Below, piece after piece: positions 6,409 to 14,179 of a DNA stretch of 14,179 bases. Numbering within the stretch: the first letter of the stretch is position 1; the number at the start of each line of letters is the position of its first letter. The notes below the pieces were generated by a model. The model saw only the letters and a program-made list of their open reading frames with translations. It did no database searches and was not told the DNA's origin. This DNA is from RGIG9079 sp964567845. GTDB lineage: Bacteria; Bacteroidota; Bacteroidia; Bacteroidales; Marinifilaceae. The stretch is taken from the NCBI GenBank assembly GCA_964567845.1, contig CAZMOG010000051.1:1-14179 (forward strand), given 5' to 3'. Position numbers and translations under genes: made by a program.

Positions 6409-7797
6409 ATGTTTAGAAAAGAGACCTACATTCAGCGCAGAGCTGAGTTAAAAAAAAGAGTTCAGAGCGGTATTCTGCTCTTCTTGGGTAATGACGAGGT
6501 TGGAATGAATTATGCCGACAATGGCTATTCCTTCCGTCAGGATTCAACATTCTTGTATTACTTCGGTTCTGATTATGCCGGCTTGTCAGCTATTATCGAT
6601 ATTGACAACGACAAAGAGATTATTTTCGAGAACGACCTTACCATTGACGATATTGTATGGATGGGAACCCAACCAACAGCAAAAGAGAAGGCAGCGTTGG
6701 TTGGAATAAATGAAACCCTTCCTGTTGCCGAGTTAAAAAACTATCTTGATAAGGCTGTAGCAAAAGGACAGAAGATTCATTATCTTCCACCATATCGCGG
6801 TGAGCATTATGTAAAACTTCTTCACCTTTTGGGAATTGCTCCAGAAGCACAAAAAGAGGGAGTTTCTGTCGAGTTTATCGTTGCTGTTGCAGATATGCGT
6901 AACCACAAAACAGCCGAGGAGATTATCGAGCTTGAAAAGGCTGTAGATATTTCAGCTGATATGCACATCGCAGCAATGAAGATGGCGCGTCCGGGGTTGA
7001 AGGAGTACCAGGTGGCAGCAAAAATAATCGAGGTTGCCCAATCACAGGGAGGAGATTTGTCGTTCCCTATAATTGCAACCATCAACGGCCAAACTCTTCA
7101 CAACCACTACCATGGAAATACCATGCAGGCAGGTCAACTGCTTTTGATTGATGCAGGAGCAGAGCTTACCTCATCGCACTATTGTGGTGATTTGTCATCG
7201 ACATGTCCTGTATCTGAGCGCTTTACAGATCAGCAACGCATGATTATGGACATTCAGGTTCGTGCTCACAGAGCAGCAGTTTCAATTTTGAAACCGGGAG
7301 TTAATTTCAGAGATGCACACGTTGCTGCATGTACATCTATTGCAAACGATATGAAGGCATTGGGCTTGATGAAGGGCGATATTGATACTGCCGTTGCCGA
7401 AGGCGCACACGCCTTGTTCATGCCTTGCGGATTGGGCCACATGATGGGTCTTGATGTTCACGATATGGAGAACTTGGGCGAGGTTTACGTTGGTTACGGT
7501 GGAAAGCCAAAGAGTACTGTATTCGGATATAAGTCTCTACGTTTGGGTCGTGAAATGGAACCTGGTTTTGTATTTACCGTTGAGCCTGGAGTATATTTCA
7601 TTCCTGAGTTGATCGATTTGTGGAAGAGCGAGAAGAGATTTGCCGAGTACTTGAACTTCAATGAGATTGAGAAATTCAAGAGCTTTAGCGGTTTGAGAAA
7701 CGAGGAGGATTACTTGATTACCGAGGAGGGTTGTCGCCGTCTTGGTAAGTACGTTCCAATGACTCCTGATGAGATTGAGGCATTGAAAGCTCAATAA
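6409..7797 (+). CDS. pepP: Xaa-Pro aminopeptidase (M24B family)
   Basis: Cytoplasmic metallopeptidase of 462 residues that removes the N-terminal residue from peptides with proline in second position. There is no signal peptide. An aminopeptidase P N-terminal domain (about 1-135) precedes the pita-bread M24 domain (about 180-445). Aligned to E. coli PepP, the dimetal ligands are Asp248 (IDAGAE), Asp261 (GDLSS), His344 (GLGHMMG), Glu392 (TVEPGVYF) and Glu432 (RNEEDY); His351 in LDVHD is the conserved catalytic histidine. All are present, so the enzyme should be active. The two aspartates are 13 residues apart rather than 11 as in E. coli, a small loop difference. The ATG at 6409 is the natural start, preceded by the AAAACAGA leader. 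The gene is divergent from the S9 peptidase operon, so the two peptidase genes could share control, and it converges on the helix-hairpin-helix gene with 5 bases between stop codons. Confidence 0.95.
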   Translation: MFRKETYIQRRAELKKRVQSGILLFLGNDEVGMNYADNGYSFRQDSTFLYYFGSDYAGLSAIIDIDNDKEIIFENDLTIDDIVWMGTQPTAKEKAALVGINETLPVAELKNYLDKAVAKGQKIHYLPPYRGEHYVKLLHLLGIAPEAQKEGVSVEFIVAVADMRNHKTAEEIIELEKAVDISADMHIAAMKMARPGLKEYQVAAKIIEVAQSQGGDLSFPIIATINGQTLHNHYHGNTMQAGQLLLIDAGAELTSSHYCGDLSSTCPVSERFTDQQRMIMDIQVRAHRAAVSILKPGVNFRDAHVAACTSIANDMKALGLMKGDIDTAVAEGAHALFMPCGLGHMMGLDVHDMENLGEVYVGYGGKPKSTVFGYKSLRLGREMEPGFVFTVEPGVYFIPELIDLWKSEKRFAEYLNFNEIEKFKSFSGLRNEEDYLITEEGCRRLGKYVPMTPDEIEALKAQ

Positions 7798-7802
7798 AGA
7801 GA

Positions 7803-8435
7803 TTAGTAGAAATAATACGACAACTTTTTAGTTTGAGTGCTGCGGAGGATTCCTGCGGCACTCAACTTTTTTATGGTTAATGTATCACCTTCCGGTAACT
7901 CTCTTTTGTATTCAAAAATCAAGACAAGAGTCTCATAATCAAGATACGGATGTCGCAAAAGATTCTTAAAGGTATAATCACCTATATAGCGTTTTACAAT
8001 GAGCGAGGTATCAACACCAATATATCTGCTCATCGAGTCAAGATTGAAGTATGTTAAATTCAACTCTCGCAACTGTCTGACATCAAAGAATCCACCCAAA
8101 CGACTACGATAATCAATTATTTTTGAAGCATAGTACCCTCCTATTCCACGCAATGAGACAAGCTGCAAACTATCAGCTCTGTTCAACTCCACGATTATCG
8201 GAGTTTTGGCCTTTCGGATTTTTACTGCAGAATTTTTTGCTTTACGTACATCTGCAACAGTTGGAGCGCGAAAAAGAGAGTCAGGCAGCAAAGAATCCGC
8301 TCTGTACATAGAGTCATTAAGCGGCAACGTATCATCATCTTTTCCCTTTATTATCAATGGGAAAAGAAAGAGCAGAAGAATTCCAATTGTCAAATAGTAC
8401 AGCCCTGTTATCTGTTCGCGAGTAAAAAGCATCAT
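7803..8435 (-). CDS. Membrane-anchored helix-hairpin-helix protein (ComEA-like)
   Basis: A 210-residue protein with a short N-terminus, one transmembrane segment (about residues 11-29, GLYYLTIGILLLFLFPLII), a linker of about 50 residues, and two helix-hairpin-helix units. The first is clear (about 84-126: VELNRADSLQLVSLRGIGG, ASKIIDYRSRLGGF). The second is weaker (about 152-196: KNLLRHPYLDYETLVLIFEY). This motif binds DNA backbone non-specifically in ComEA and repair proteins, so a role in DNA handling at the membrane or in DNA uptake is possible but not shown. The first two codons are both ATG (8435 or 8432); the choice barely matters. The gene follows tamB on the same strand after 50 bases but has its own promoter candidate. 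Its last 50 bases carry the terminator of the convergent aminopeptidase gene, and no terminator of its own was seen. Confidence 0.82.
   Translation of the reverse strand: MMLFTREQITGLYYLTIGILLLFLFPLIIKGKDDDTLPLNDSMYRADSLLPDSLFRAPTVADVRKAKNSAVKIRKAKTPIIVELNRADSLQLVSLRGIGGYYASKIIDYRSRLGGFFDVRQLRELNLTYFNLDSMSRYIGVDTSLIVKRYIGDYTFKNLLRHPYLDYETLVLIFEYKRELPEGDTLTIKKLSAAGILRSTQTKKLSYYFY
7831..7872 (+). terminator. Intrinsic terminator of the aminopeptidase gene, inside the convergent gene
   Basis: An 11-bp stem (left arm GAGTGCTGCGG at 7835-7845, right arm CCTGCGGCACTC ending at 7863, two G-U pairs) is followed by AAC and six T at 7867-7872. It starts 33 bases after the pepP stop. It lies wholly within the 3' coding part of the opposite-strand helix-hairpin-helix gene. 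On the minus strand the same hairpin lacks a T tract, so it should act only on plus-strand transcripts. Confidence 0.7.
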
Positions 8436-8440
8436 GTTTT

Positions 8441-8471
8441 ATATTATGTAATGCGCAAAATTACATAATAT
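8441..8471. repeat. Perfect 12-bp inverted repeat overlapping the helix-hairpin-helix promoter
   Basis: ATATTATGTAAT (8441-8452) and ATTACATAATAT (8460-8471) are perfect reverse complements around a 7-base centre (GCGCAAA). It fills most of the 50-base gap between tamB and the next gene and covers the -7 box and the predicted start site. As a transcript the stem is all A-U apart from two G-C pairs and has no T tract on the minus strand, so it is a poor terminator. A repressor operator is the more natural reading, though unproven. Confidence 0.75.
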
Positions 8472-8486
8472 TTTCAACCCGCCAAC
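8456..8486 (-). promoter_or_regulatory. Candidate promoter of the helix-hairpin-helix gene
   Basis: On the minus strand GTTG (8486-8483) lies 19 bases before TAATTTTG (8463-8456), an exact TAnnTTTG. Both boxes and the spacing fit the Bacteroidetes primary sigma factor consensus well. The upstream box overlaps the tamB stop codon. Transcription would start near 8450, about 15 bases before the start codon, so the gene need not depend on read-through from tamB. Confidence 0.55.
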
Positions 8487-11400
8487 TACTTTTTATCTTT
8501 TTTCTTCTTGAAAAACGAAACGTAACGACGTATTAATTCCTTAAAAGTATCAAATTCTGATTGATAAGATAATCCAATGCCCTGAATTGTTTCTGTACTG
8601 TAGTACAATATCTTTTCATCGGTATGTGAATAGGCCTTCAAATGCAAAGTTCCCTGCTTATTCAATTTTACATCAACATCAAAATCACCTGCAAGTTGAT
8701 TACTATTTGTTTCGACCATTGCCGCACTATTGTTATTCATATTGACATTACCATTTGCAGAGATAGTCATTCTATCATTGAAAAGTCTCGTACTCAAAGC
8801 CAACTCCAACTCATCACTGGTTATCTCATCGCCCATTCTGTAGGTAACACCCAAATCAAAATTGTTCGAGAACTTCGAAATCCACTTCGATAGTTTGGTG
8901 CTTACCAACTCTGTAAGCGTTGTAATTCCTGCTGCACCGGCCTGATTGGCAATAGAGCTACTTGCCAGATAATCGGGAGCTGTGAATTTATTCATTACCA
9001 TCAACGAGAATACCTGTTTGTTTATCTCGTCCTGGGTCGAGAACATATTTTTAATATAACTCTTGGTATGGTTATCAAGTGTCGGAAAGTCAATATCCAT
9101 TCCAATCACAGGATTGGTCAATTTATCAGTAAGCTTCAATTTACACTGAACCGGAACCTTACGGCGAATATCAGAATTCTCGGTTTGGTCATAACTTCCT
9201 GCCGAAGCATACAACTCATAAAGCGAGGTTCTTAAATTATACTCTGCACTAAGATTTAGGGTTGCATCGTATGGAGTTCCATTCCATATAATTGTACCTC
9301 CCTGCTCAAGTATAAAGTGTTTATTCCAGATTCCTCCCAAAGTAAAAAGATAATCACCATCAATAACCTCATACTCGCCCGACATTCCCAGATTATCATT
9401 TTGGTCAATGGTAAATTTCAAATTGCCATTTCCAGAACAGGTTAAAAGATCTCCAATTGACGGGTCAAAAATAAGTTGAACCTCTAAATTATCGTTCACT
9501 TCGATATTGGCATCGAGATTCAAACCACTAAACGTAGTCCTCTCTTCCTGAACATCTATCTGCTCTCGAGGTGCTACAAAGGTAAGTATTCCCGCATCAT
9601 CATTAACTCCCGACACCAACGGCAAATACAACATAGAACTTCCGGCAGTCATCCAATCCACAGCCAAATTGGTCTCACCGTTCAAATTATCAGCATGAGC
9701 ATATCCACCTATACAGAGTCGGCCATAAAAGCTATCATTGTACGATGAATTTGTGTTCATCACAGTAAATCGGTCTGTCAGGAGTGATACATCATATCTA
9801 TTGTTAAACAATTCATAATAACCATTTAAGGTTGCGATATCTCCGTTAACATCATGCATAACAAAGTCTTTGAAATCAACTTTGTTTCCCTGTATTGACA
9901 GATTGTCGTTTATCATAAACGATGTTCCAAGTGCATTTACCATCATCTGCACAGAATCCAAATATATCGAACCGAAGAATTGTGGATTATCCAATGTTCC
10001 GATACACATAACCTCGCCAGAAATACCTCCGGAACTACCCGTGATATACTCTCCAAAATAGTCATTCAAACGGTTAATTCTAACAGTTTGCAACTGTACC
10101 TCCATATCAAGAGAATCTGTATCGGGACTATAAGTTGCATAAAGCGAGAACGGGATATTTCTGTCATAACGATTCTCTCCACGCAATATCAAATTCTGCG
10201 ACTCCTTATCCCATATAGAATTGACACTAAGCACTCCTAAAGTATCAACACCTATTCCCCAATCATCAAGCTGAATACCTACTTCGAAATAGTTATCCTG
10301 ACCGGCAGTATAGTCCGATATTATACAATTTCCGGACAGATTACCAAAAAGATTTGCCCGTTGCATTCCGGGAACAAACATTGATAGTCTGCGTAATGAA
10401 ATATCATTAACATCGATAGCCATTTGTTTGGTGCTCTCTTTTGCAAGCGCACCATTCAAATGAACAAATGAACTACCTTTGTTTATACTGAAATGGTCAA
10501 CCTGCAACTCTCTGCCGCGAAGAGCAACATTCGAAGCCGCAATATTCCATACACTATCGCCAAATACCATAACTCCATCATAGAGTTTCATATCGGAACA
10601 CAACTCATTGCTTACCGGATCACGGCTGAATTTGACGTCAAAACGAATATCTCCTGAATAACTCTGCTCTCCCCAGTTACTCCAGAAAATTCTGTTATGC
10701 ACCATATTATTTACGGCCGAGGTTTCATTCATTAAATTATACATTGAGACAATGGTATCGACCTTTATACTTTCAGCATCAACTCTTGCATAGAGTGAAT
10801 CAACAGAACCATTAAGTTTAAGGTCAAGAGCACTTACCTGAAGCAAATCAAATCTCAAAGAATCGGAAACAACCATAACACTCAAGGAATCCCTATCCGT
10901 AAAATCCATTCTTACCATAGTGTTATTCTCAATATAGTAATTAGGATTTAATATCTGAGTAACGGTATCTACTTCCATACCAATTATATAGGCCCTAAAA
11001 TCCAGTTCATCAAACAATTTATCGGTTGGCCTTTGACGAGAAGTTTTTACACTTGGATTCAACGCCGGAATATAGTGAGTATAAAACTTATTCCACAATT
11101 TTTTATTGTATATATCCATTAAATGTCCCTCGGCATACATTGACACCAACTCCGAATTTAGCATCAACTCCTGCCTCCCACCATCGGTCTGTAACTCCGC
11201 CAATAAAGTATCAATTACAAAGGCTCCGCGACTATTAGAATATGCTATATCAGAAAGATATAGTCGATTATATCTATTATCATTGGTTCCTGCGGCAAGA
11301 TATTTTGCATTGACACCGACAGTCTCTGCACTATCGGCTATTGAATATCCAAAGCGAGACAGATTATCAACATATACCGAAGCTGTTGCCGAGACAAAAT

Positions 11401-13072
11401 CAAAGGCAGTAGCTGCTGTTTCCGAATCACTTTCAATTGTCATTACAACATCGGCAAACACTCCATTATCATCGGTCTGTGCAAGAATGTGATTTACATT
11501 GTTATCCAACATTATATATGCCGATAGATTTTGAATTTTATCATTACCTAAAACAATGTATGGCCACTCTGTCTGTACTCCCGTATATATATTCAAGCTA
11601 TCACGTGCACCCGAAAACTCTCCATAGAGCGAAGCCTCGCCCAAATCATCAACTCCGGTCAATACACCCATATCAACCTGACTCATGCTGAAATTTCCCC
11701 AGAAATCGCTAATCTCAATTCCTTGTGTCTCACTGCGTCCCATTGAGACCGATATATCACCCTTAAAGCCGTTTGTATTAGTACGAGCCTTAACATCAAA
11801 TTCGGTAAAGGTTCCATCGAAATTCAAAAAATCGCCACGAATCATTTTGAAATTCTTAATGGGCGAGGGCACAGGAATATGTCGCTTAAACCAAGGCAGA
11901 TAGACTGTAGCCAACTCATGTGGAGAGAAGTAACCGTCCACAATATCGATATCGAAAACCGTTGTATCAACGTATGGTAAGCCATAGGTTTTAAAGGAGC
12001 CTCTGAATCGGGTATCCCGATCAATTCCCAATCTAAGATTTCTGCCCTGTAAGCGGTCTATGGTATTGTCAACCACTCCACTTACATAGACGGTATTTTC
12101 AATTCCACGCAGCTTTCCATTGAAATATGCAATATCGCGGAAATTCACGTATGAACCATCCTTTATCAGATAGGTTTGAAATATCTTTTTACAATAATCT
12201 CCCCATGACTTTCTAACTCGGGAATCCCACTGGAAGGATATACGACTTAAACTTACATCGCTCTCTTTCAAAGCTATTTGTGCGTTGGTTACCATTACAT
12301 GCTCCTTCATAAAATGCAAATCTCCCTGAATATTTTTACACTGCAAACCACTCTTTTCGGTAAAATTCATATTTCGAACCGAGAAGGTTGCAGTATCGCC
12401 GAAATGAATGTTACTTAACTCCGCATTCCAATGAAGACAATCGATATCGGTCCAGTTCACTCCATAATCGCGCGGAACATACAGACTGTTTATGTAGCGG
12501 AAACGGGAATCTCTAATCTCAACCCTTTTTAGATTTACAAACCAGCTTTTTGCATTCTGAATATTTCTCTGTTTAAGAGTATCCAATACCGTCTTATTGA
12601 CAATTGTATCAACAACTTTTTTAGGACCTCCACGAAGAGAATCTATCAATCGGGAGATATTTGTTCTGCTAACTGCATTTGTGTCTGCATCGCGCCAAAC
12701 AACAAACTCAGCACCGGTAAATTTTACCGATGAGATCTGCATATCTCTTTTAACAAAATCAATACTTCCAATCTGCAACTCCAACTCATTAGAAGACAAT
12801 AGTGTATCTCCCTTGAAATCGCGTATCAAAAGGTCTTGCAGCTTTAATGAACGAATAGGAACAAAATCTACTTTACCTACCGATATATCCACCCCTTTTC
12901 CAAAGTACAGGACAGATGTAAAGGCCTTTACTATTCCGGTTTGCACAAAAGGAACATGCAACAGTCCATATGTAATGACTGTCGCCAATACAAGGGCTAC
13001 CAAAAGGCCCCAGAATATATTGATAAAGCGCTTCAAACCTCTTCCTTTTCCTTGCAAAGGTAATGTTTTCAC
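8486..13072 (-). CDS. tamB: TamB/DUF490-type inner-membrane-anchored envelope protein
   Basis: A 1528-residue AsmA/TamB-like protein. One N-terminal transmembrane segment (about residues 17-40, FWGLLVALVLATVITYGLL) anchors it in the inner membrane. The rest is a long, strand-rich periplasmic body, as expected for the beta-groove bridge of the family, and the C-terminal third (about 1050-1490) is the TamB domain, with segments such as IWNGTPYDATLNL near 1260 and NPVIGMDIDFPTLDN near 1320. It ends in a lysine-rich tail (FFKKKKDKK). In Proteobacteria TamB works with the outer-membrane protein TamA in outer-membrane protein assembly, and such bridges are also linked to phospholipid transport; no TamA gene is present here. 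Translation starts at GTG (13072): an in-frame TAA lies at 13084-13082 and the first in-frame ATG is about 110 codons downstream, past the membrane segment. TTG at codon 13 is an alternative. Divergent from tsaD. Confidence 0.88.
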   Translation of the reverse strand: MKTLPLQGKGRGLKRFINIFWGLLVALVLATVITYGLLHVPFVQTGIVKAFTSVLYFGKGVDISVGKVDFVPIRSLKLQDLLIRDFKGDTLLSSNELELQIGSIDFVKRDMQISSVKFTGAEFVVWRDADTNAVSRTNISRLIDSLRGGPKKVVDTIVNKTVLDTLKQRNIQNAKSWFVNLKRVEIRDSRFRYINSLYVPRDYGVNWTDIDCLHWNAELSNIHFGDTATFSVRNMNFTEKSGLQCKNIQGDLHFMKEHVMVTNAQIALKESDVSLSRISFQWDSRVRKSWGDYCKKIFQTYLIKDGSYVNFRDIAYFNGKLRGIENTVYVSGVVDNTIDRLQGRNLRLGIDRDTRFRGSFKTYGLPYVDTTVFDIDIVDGYFSPHELATVYLPWFKRHIPVPSPIKNFKMIRGDFLNFDGTFTEFDVKARTNTNGFKGDISVSMGRSETQGIEISDFWGNFSMSQVDMGVLTGVDDLGEASLYGEFSGARDSLNIYTGVQTEWPYIVLGNDKIQNLSAYIMLDNNVNHILAQTDDNGVFADVVMTIESDSETAATAFDFVSATASVYVDNLSRFGYSIADSAETVGVNAKYLAAGTNDNRYNRLYLSDIAYSNSRGAFVIDTLLAELQTDGGRQELMLNSELVSMYAEGHLMDIYNKKLWNKFYTHYIPALNPSVKTSRQRPTDKLFDELDFRAYIIGMEVDTVTQILNPNYYIENNTMVRMDFTDRDSLSVMVVSDSLRFDLLQVSALDLKLNGSVDSLYARVDAESIKVDTIVSMYNLMNETSAVNNMVHNRIFWSNWGEQSYSGDIRFDVKFSRDPVSNELCSDMKLYDGVMVFGDSVWNIAASNVALRGRELQVDHFSINKGSSFVHLNGALAKESTKQMAIDVNDISLRRLSMFVPGMQRANLFGNLSGNCIISDYTAGQDNYFEVGIQLDDWGIGVDTLGVLSVNSIWDKESQNLILRGENRYDRNIPFSLYATYSPDTDSLDMEVQLQTVRINRLNDYFGEYITGSSGGISGEVMCIGTLDNPQFFGSIYLDSVQMMVNALGTSFMINDNLSIQGNKVDFKDFVMHDVNGDIATLNGYYELFNNRYDVSLLTDRFTVMNTNSSYNDSFYGRLCIGGYAHADNLNGETNLAVDWMTAGSSMLYLPLVSGVNDDAGILTFVAPREQIDVQEERTTFSGLNLDANIEVNDNLEVQLIFDPSIGDLLTCSGNGNLKFTIDQNDNLGMSGEYEVIDGDYLFTLGGIWNKHFILEQGGTIIWNGTPYDATLNLSAEYNLRTSLYELYASAGSYDQTENSDIRRKVPVQCKLKLTDKLTNPVIGMDIDFPTLDNHTKSYIKNMFSTQDEINKQVFSLMVMNKFTAPDYLASSSIANQAGAAGITTLTELVSTKLSKWISKFSNNFDLGVTYRMGDEITSDELELALSTRLFNDRMTISANGNVNMNNNSAAMVETNSNQLAGDFDVDVKLNKQGTLHLKAYSHTDEKILYYSTETIQGIGLSYQSEFDTFKELIRRYVSFFKKKKDKK

Positions 13073-13084
13073 TCGATTTTTTTA

Positions 13085-13092
13085 TAATTTTG
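13085..13092 (+). promoter_or_regulatory. Candidate -7 box of tsaD
   Basis: TAATTTTG at 13085-13092, followed by CAC, matches TAnnTTTG exactly. No convincing TTTG lies 19-21 bases upstream. The start would be near 13098, leaving only about 12 bases before the tsaD ATG. An alternative is the TTGCAAAGG around 13052-13060, inside the tamB 5' end, which resembles a Bacteroidetes start-site region and would give a longer leader. Confidence 0.4.
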
Positions 13093-13109
13093 CACCCAAA
13101 TTACGGAAT

Positions 13110-14126
13110 ATGAGCATTATCATTTTGGGTATAGAATCATCGTGCGACGACACCTCTGCATCAATACTTATTGATGGAGTTGTTATGAGTAACGTTATTG
13201 CAAGTCAAAAGGTTCACGAAGCATACGGCGGAGTGGTTCCTGAATTGGCCAGCCGTGCACATCAACAAAACATAGTTCCCGTTGTGGATCAAGCTATTAA
13301 GCAGGCGGGCATAAATGCTGAAGAGATTAACGCAGTGGCCTTTACACGTGGTCCGGGATTGATGGGGTCACTGTTGGTTGGAGTTTCATTCGCAAAGGGT
13401 TTTGCAATGGCACATAACATTCCGATGGTCGAGGTAAACCACCTACAAGCACATATCCTGGCAAATTTCATTAAAGAGCCAAATATCGAGAGCAAGCACC
13501 CCTCGTTCCCATTCCTGACACTTCTTGTTTCAGGAGGAAATTCACAACTTGTTGTGGTACACGACTATCTAAAAATGGAGATGATTGGTCAAACTATCGA
13601 TGATGCTGCGGGCGAGGCCTTTGACAAATGCGCAAAGGTGATGGGATTACCCTATCCCGGAGGTCCTGTAATAGACAAATTGGCTAAAGAGGGTACTGCT
13701 CGATTCCAATTCAATAAACCTACAATCCCGGGATTGGATTACAGCTTTAGCGGATTGAAAACAAGTTTCTTGTACTTCTTACGTGATCAGCTTGCACTAA
13801 ATCCGAACTTTATTGAAGAGAACAAGTGCGATTTGTGTGCTTCGCTTCAAGAGACTGTTGTTGATATATTGATGAACAAACTTAAAAAGGCAGCAAAACA
13901 GACCGGCATTAAACAAATTGCTATTGGAGGTGGTGTTTCTGCCAACAGTGCCTTGCAAGCAGCAGTCCGTAAAGAGGCACAAAAACGTGGCTGGGATGTG
14001 TTTATACCACGCATAGGTTTTTCAATTGATAATGCTGGAATGGTTGCCGTTGCCGGCTACTACAAATATCTTGCAGGCGAATACATCGGCCTCGATGCCG
14101 CTCCATTTGTCCGCACTGTGATATAA
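13110..14126 (+). CDS. tsaD: tRNA N6-threonylcarbamoyladenosine transferase TsaD
   Basis: Cytoplasmic enzyme of 338 residues (E. coli TsaD has 337). It transfers the threonylcarbamoyl group from TC-AMP to A37 of tRNAs reading ANN codons, working with TsaB and TsaE; neither partner gene is in the window. The N-terminus IILGIESSCDDTSAS is the family's ASKHA nucleotide-fold start. The metal site is His111 and His115 in VNHLQAH plus Asp307 in FSIDNAG. Other family motifs present are VPELASRAHQQN, RGPGLMGSLLVG, LVSGGNSQLV, DYSFSGLKTS and GGGVSAN; the Asn in GGNSQ is, from memory, usual for Bacteroides homologues. The frame is open back to 12597, but that stretch is antisense to tamB and ATG at 13110 gives the exact family N-terminus. 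Divergent from tamB across 37 bases, with an intrinsic terminator downstream. Confidence 0.97.
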   Translation: MSIIILGIESSCDDTSASILIDGVVMSNVIASQKVHEAYGGVVPELASRAHQQNIVPVVDQAIKQAGINAEEINAVAFTRGPGLMGSLLVGVSFAKGFAMAHNIPMVEVNHLQAHILANFIKEPNIESKHPSFPFLTLLVSGGNSQLVVVHDYLKMEMIGQTIDDAAGEAFDKCAKVMGLPYPGGPVIDKLAKEGTARFQFNKPTIPGLDYSFSGLKTSFLYFLRDQLALNPNFIEENKCDLCASLQETVVDILMNKLKKAAKQTGIKQIAIGGGVSANSALQAAVRKEAQKRGWDVFIPRIGFSIDNAGMVAVAGYYKYLAGEYIGLDAAPFVRTVI

Positions 14127-14135
14127 AATAAGGGG

Positions 14136-14170
14136 CCGGGTCAAAAGTAATTTTTGATCCGGTTTTCTTT
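14136..14170 (+). terminator. Intrinsic terminator of tsaD
   Basis: An 11-bp stem (CCGGGTCAAAA at 14136-14146 with TTTTGATCCGG at 14152-14162, one G-U pair) encloses a 5-base loop and is followed by TTTTCTTTTG. It lies 10 bases after the tsaD stop codon and has the full form of a rho-independent terminator. Confidence 0.88.
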
Positions 14171-14179
14171 TGTTTGTCA

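Noticed and set aside
8441..8471. Reading the 12-bp palindrome as the tamB terminator
   Set aside because: The stem is almost all A-U and is followed on the minus strand by AAAACATG rather than a T tract.
11106..11492. Plus-strand open frame of 128 codons within tamB
   Set aside because: Low-complexity Ser/Thr/Pro-rich translation typical of the antisense of a strand-rich protein; the tamB frame is continuous here.
12597..13109. In-frame upstream extension of tsaD by 171 codons
   Set aside because: It is antisense to the tamB 5' end, adds no recognisable domain, and the family N-terminus begins at the ATG at 13110, giving the standard length.
1..14179. Mobile element, CRISPR array, prophage or tRNA gene
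   Set aside because: No transposase or integrase, terminal inverted repeats, regularly spaced repeats or cloverleaf-like sequence was found; the only long repeat is the GH127 gene duplication.

Overview
The window looks like a chromosomal segment of a Bacteroidota bacterium, most likely order Bacteroidales. The evidence is the gene content (two GH127 glycosidases, a periplasmic S9 peptidase, a Bacteroidetes-style TamB, a small membrane-anchored helix-hairpin-helix protein and a Bacteroidetes-like TsaD), moderately low GC, A-rich leaders without Shine-Dalgarno sequences, and promoter candidates of the TTTG/TAnnTTTG type. The genus cannot be fixed from this window. No rRNA, tRNA, CRISPR array, phage or insertion sequence was seen. 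The only stretch of more than 100 bases without a gene is 6176-6408, a divergent promoter region.

Layout. (1) 6175 down to 1, minus strand: an apparent three-gene operon with gaps of 34 and 38 bases. It encodes a secreted S9 serine peptidase with a DPP-IV-like propeller, a complete GH127 beta-L-arabinofuranosidase-like enzyme, and a second GH127 paralogue cut by the window edge. (2) 6176-6408: divergent control region with a promoter candidate on each strand and the same leader sequence at both ends. (3) 6409-7797, plus strand: a cytoplasmic M24B Xaa-Pro aminopeptidase. It meets the next gene tail to tail with only 5 bases between stop codons, and its terminator lies inside that gene. (4) 13072 down to 7803, minus strand: tamB-like gene, then a helix-hairpin-helix gene with its own promoter candidate overlapping a perfect 12-bp inverted repeat. 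(5) 13110-14126, plus strand: tsaD, divergent from tamB across only 37 bases and closed by a strong intrinsic terminator.

The genes at 6409-14126 are mostly housekeeping (tRNA t6A modification, envelope biogenesis, peptide turnover). The left half is the most thought-provoking. Characterised GH127 enzymes can remove beta-L-arabinofuranose from hydroxyproline-linked arabino-oligosaccharides of plant cell-wall glycoproteins. Here two GH127 genes share an operon with an S9 peptidase of a largely proline-specific family and sit back to back with an Xaa-Pro aminopeptidase. A route that strips and digests hydroxyproline-rich plant glycoproteins is a plausible, unproven reading. The two GH127 genes are a tandem duplication with near-identical tracts, yet one copy carries an insertion of about 83 residues in its catalytic domain.
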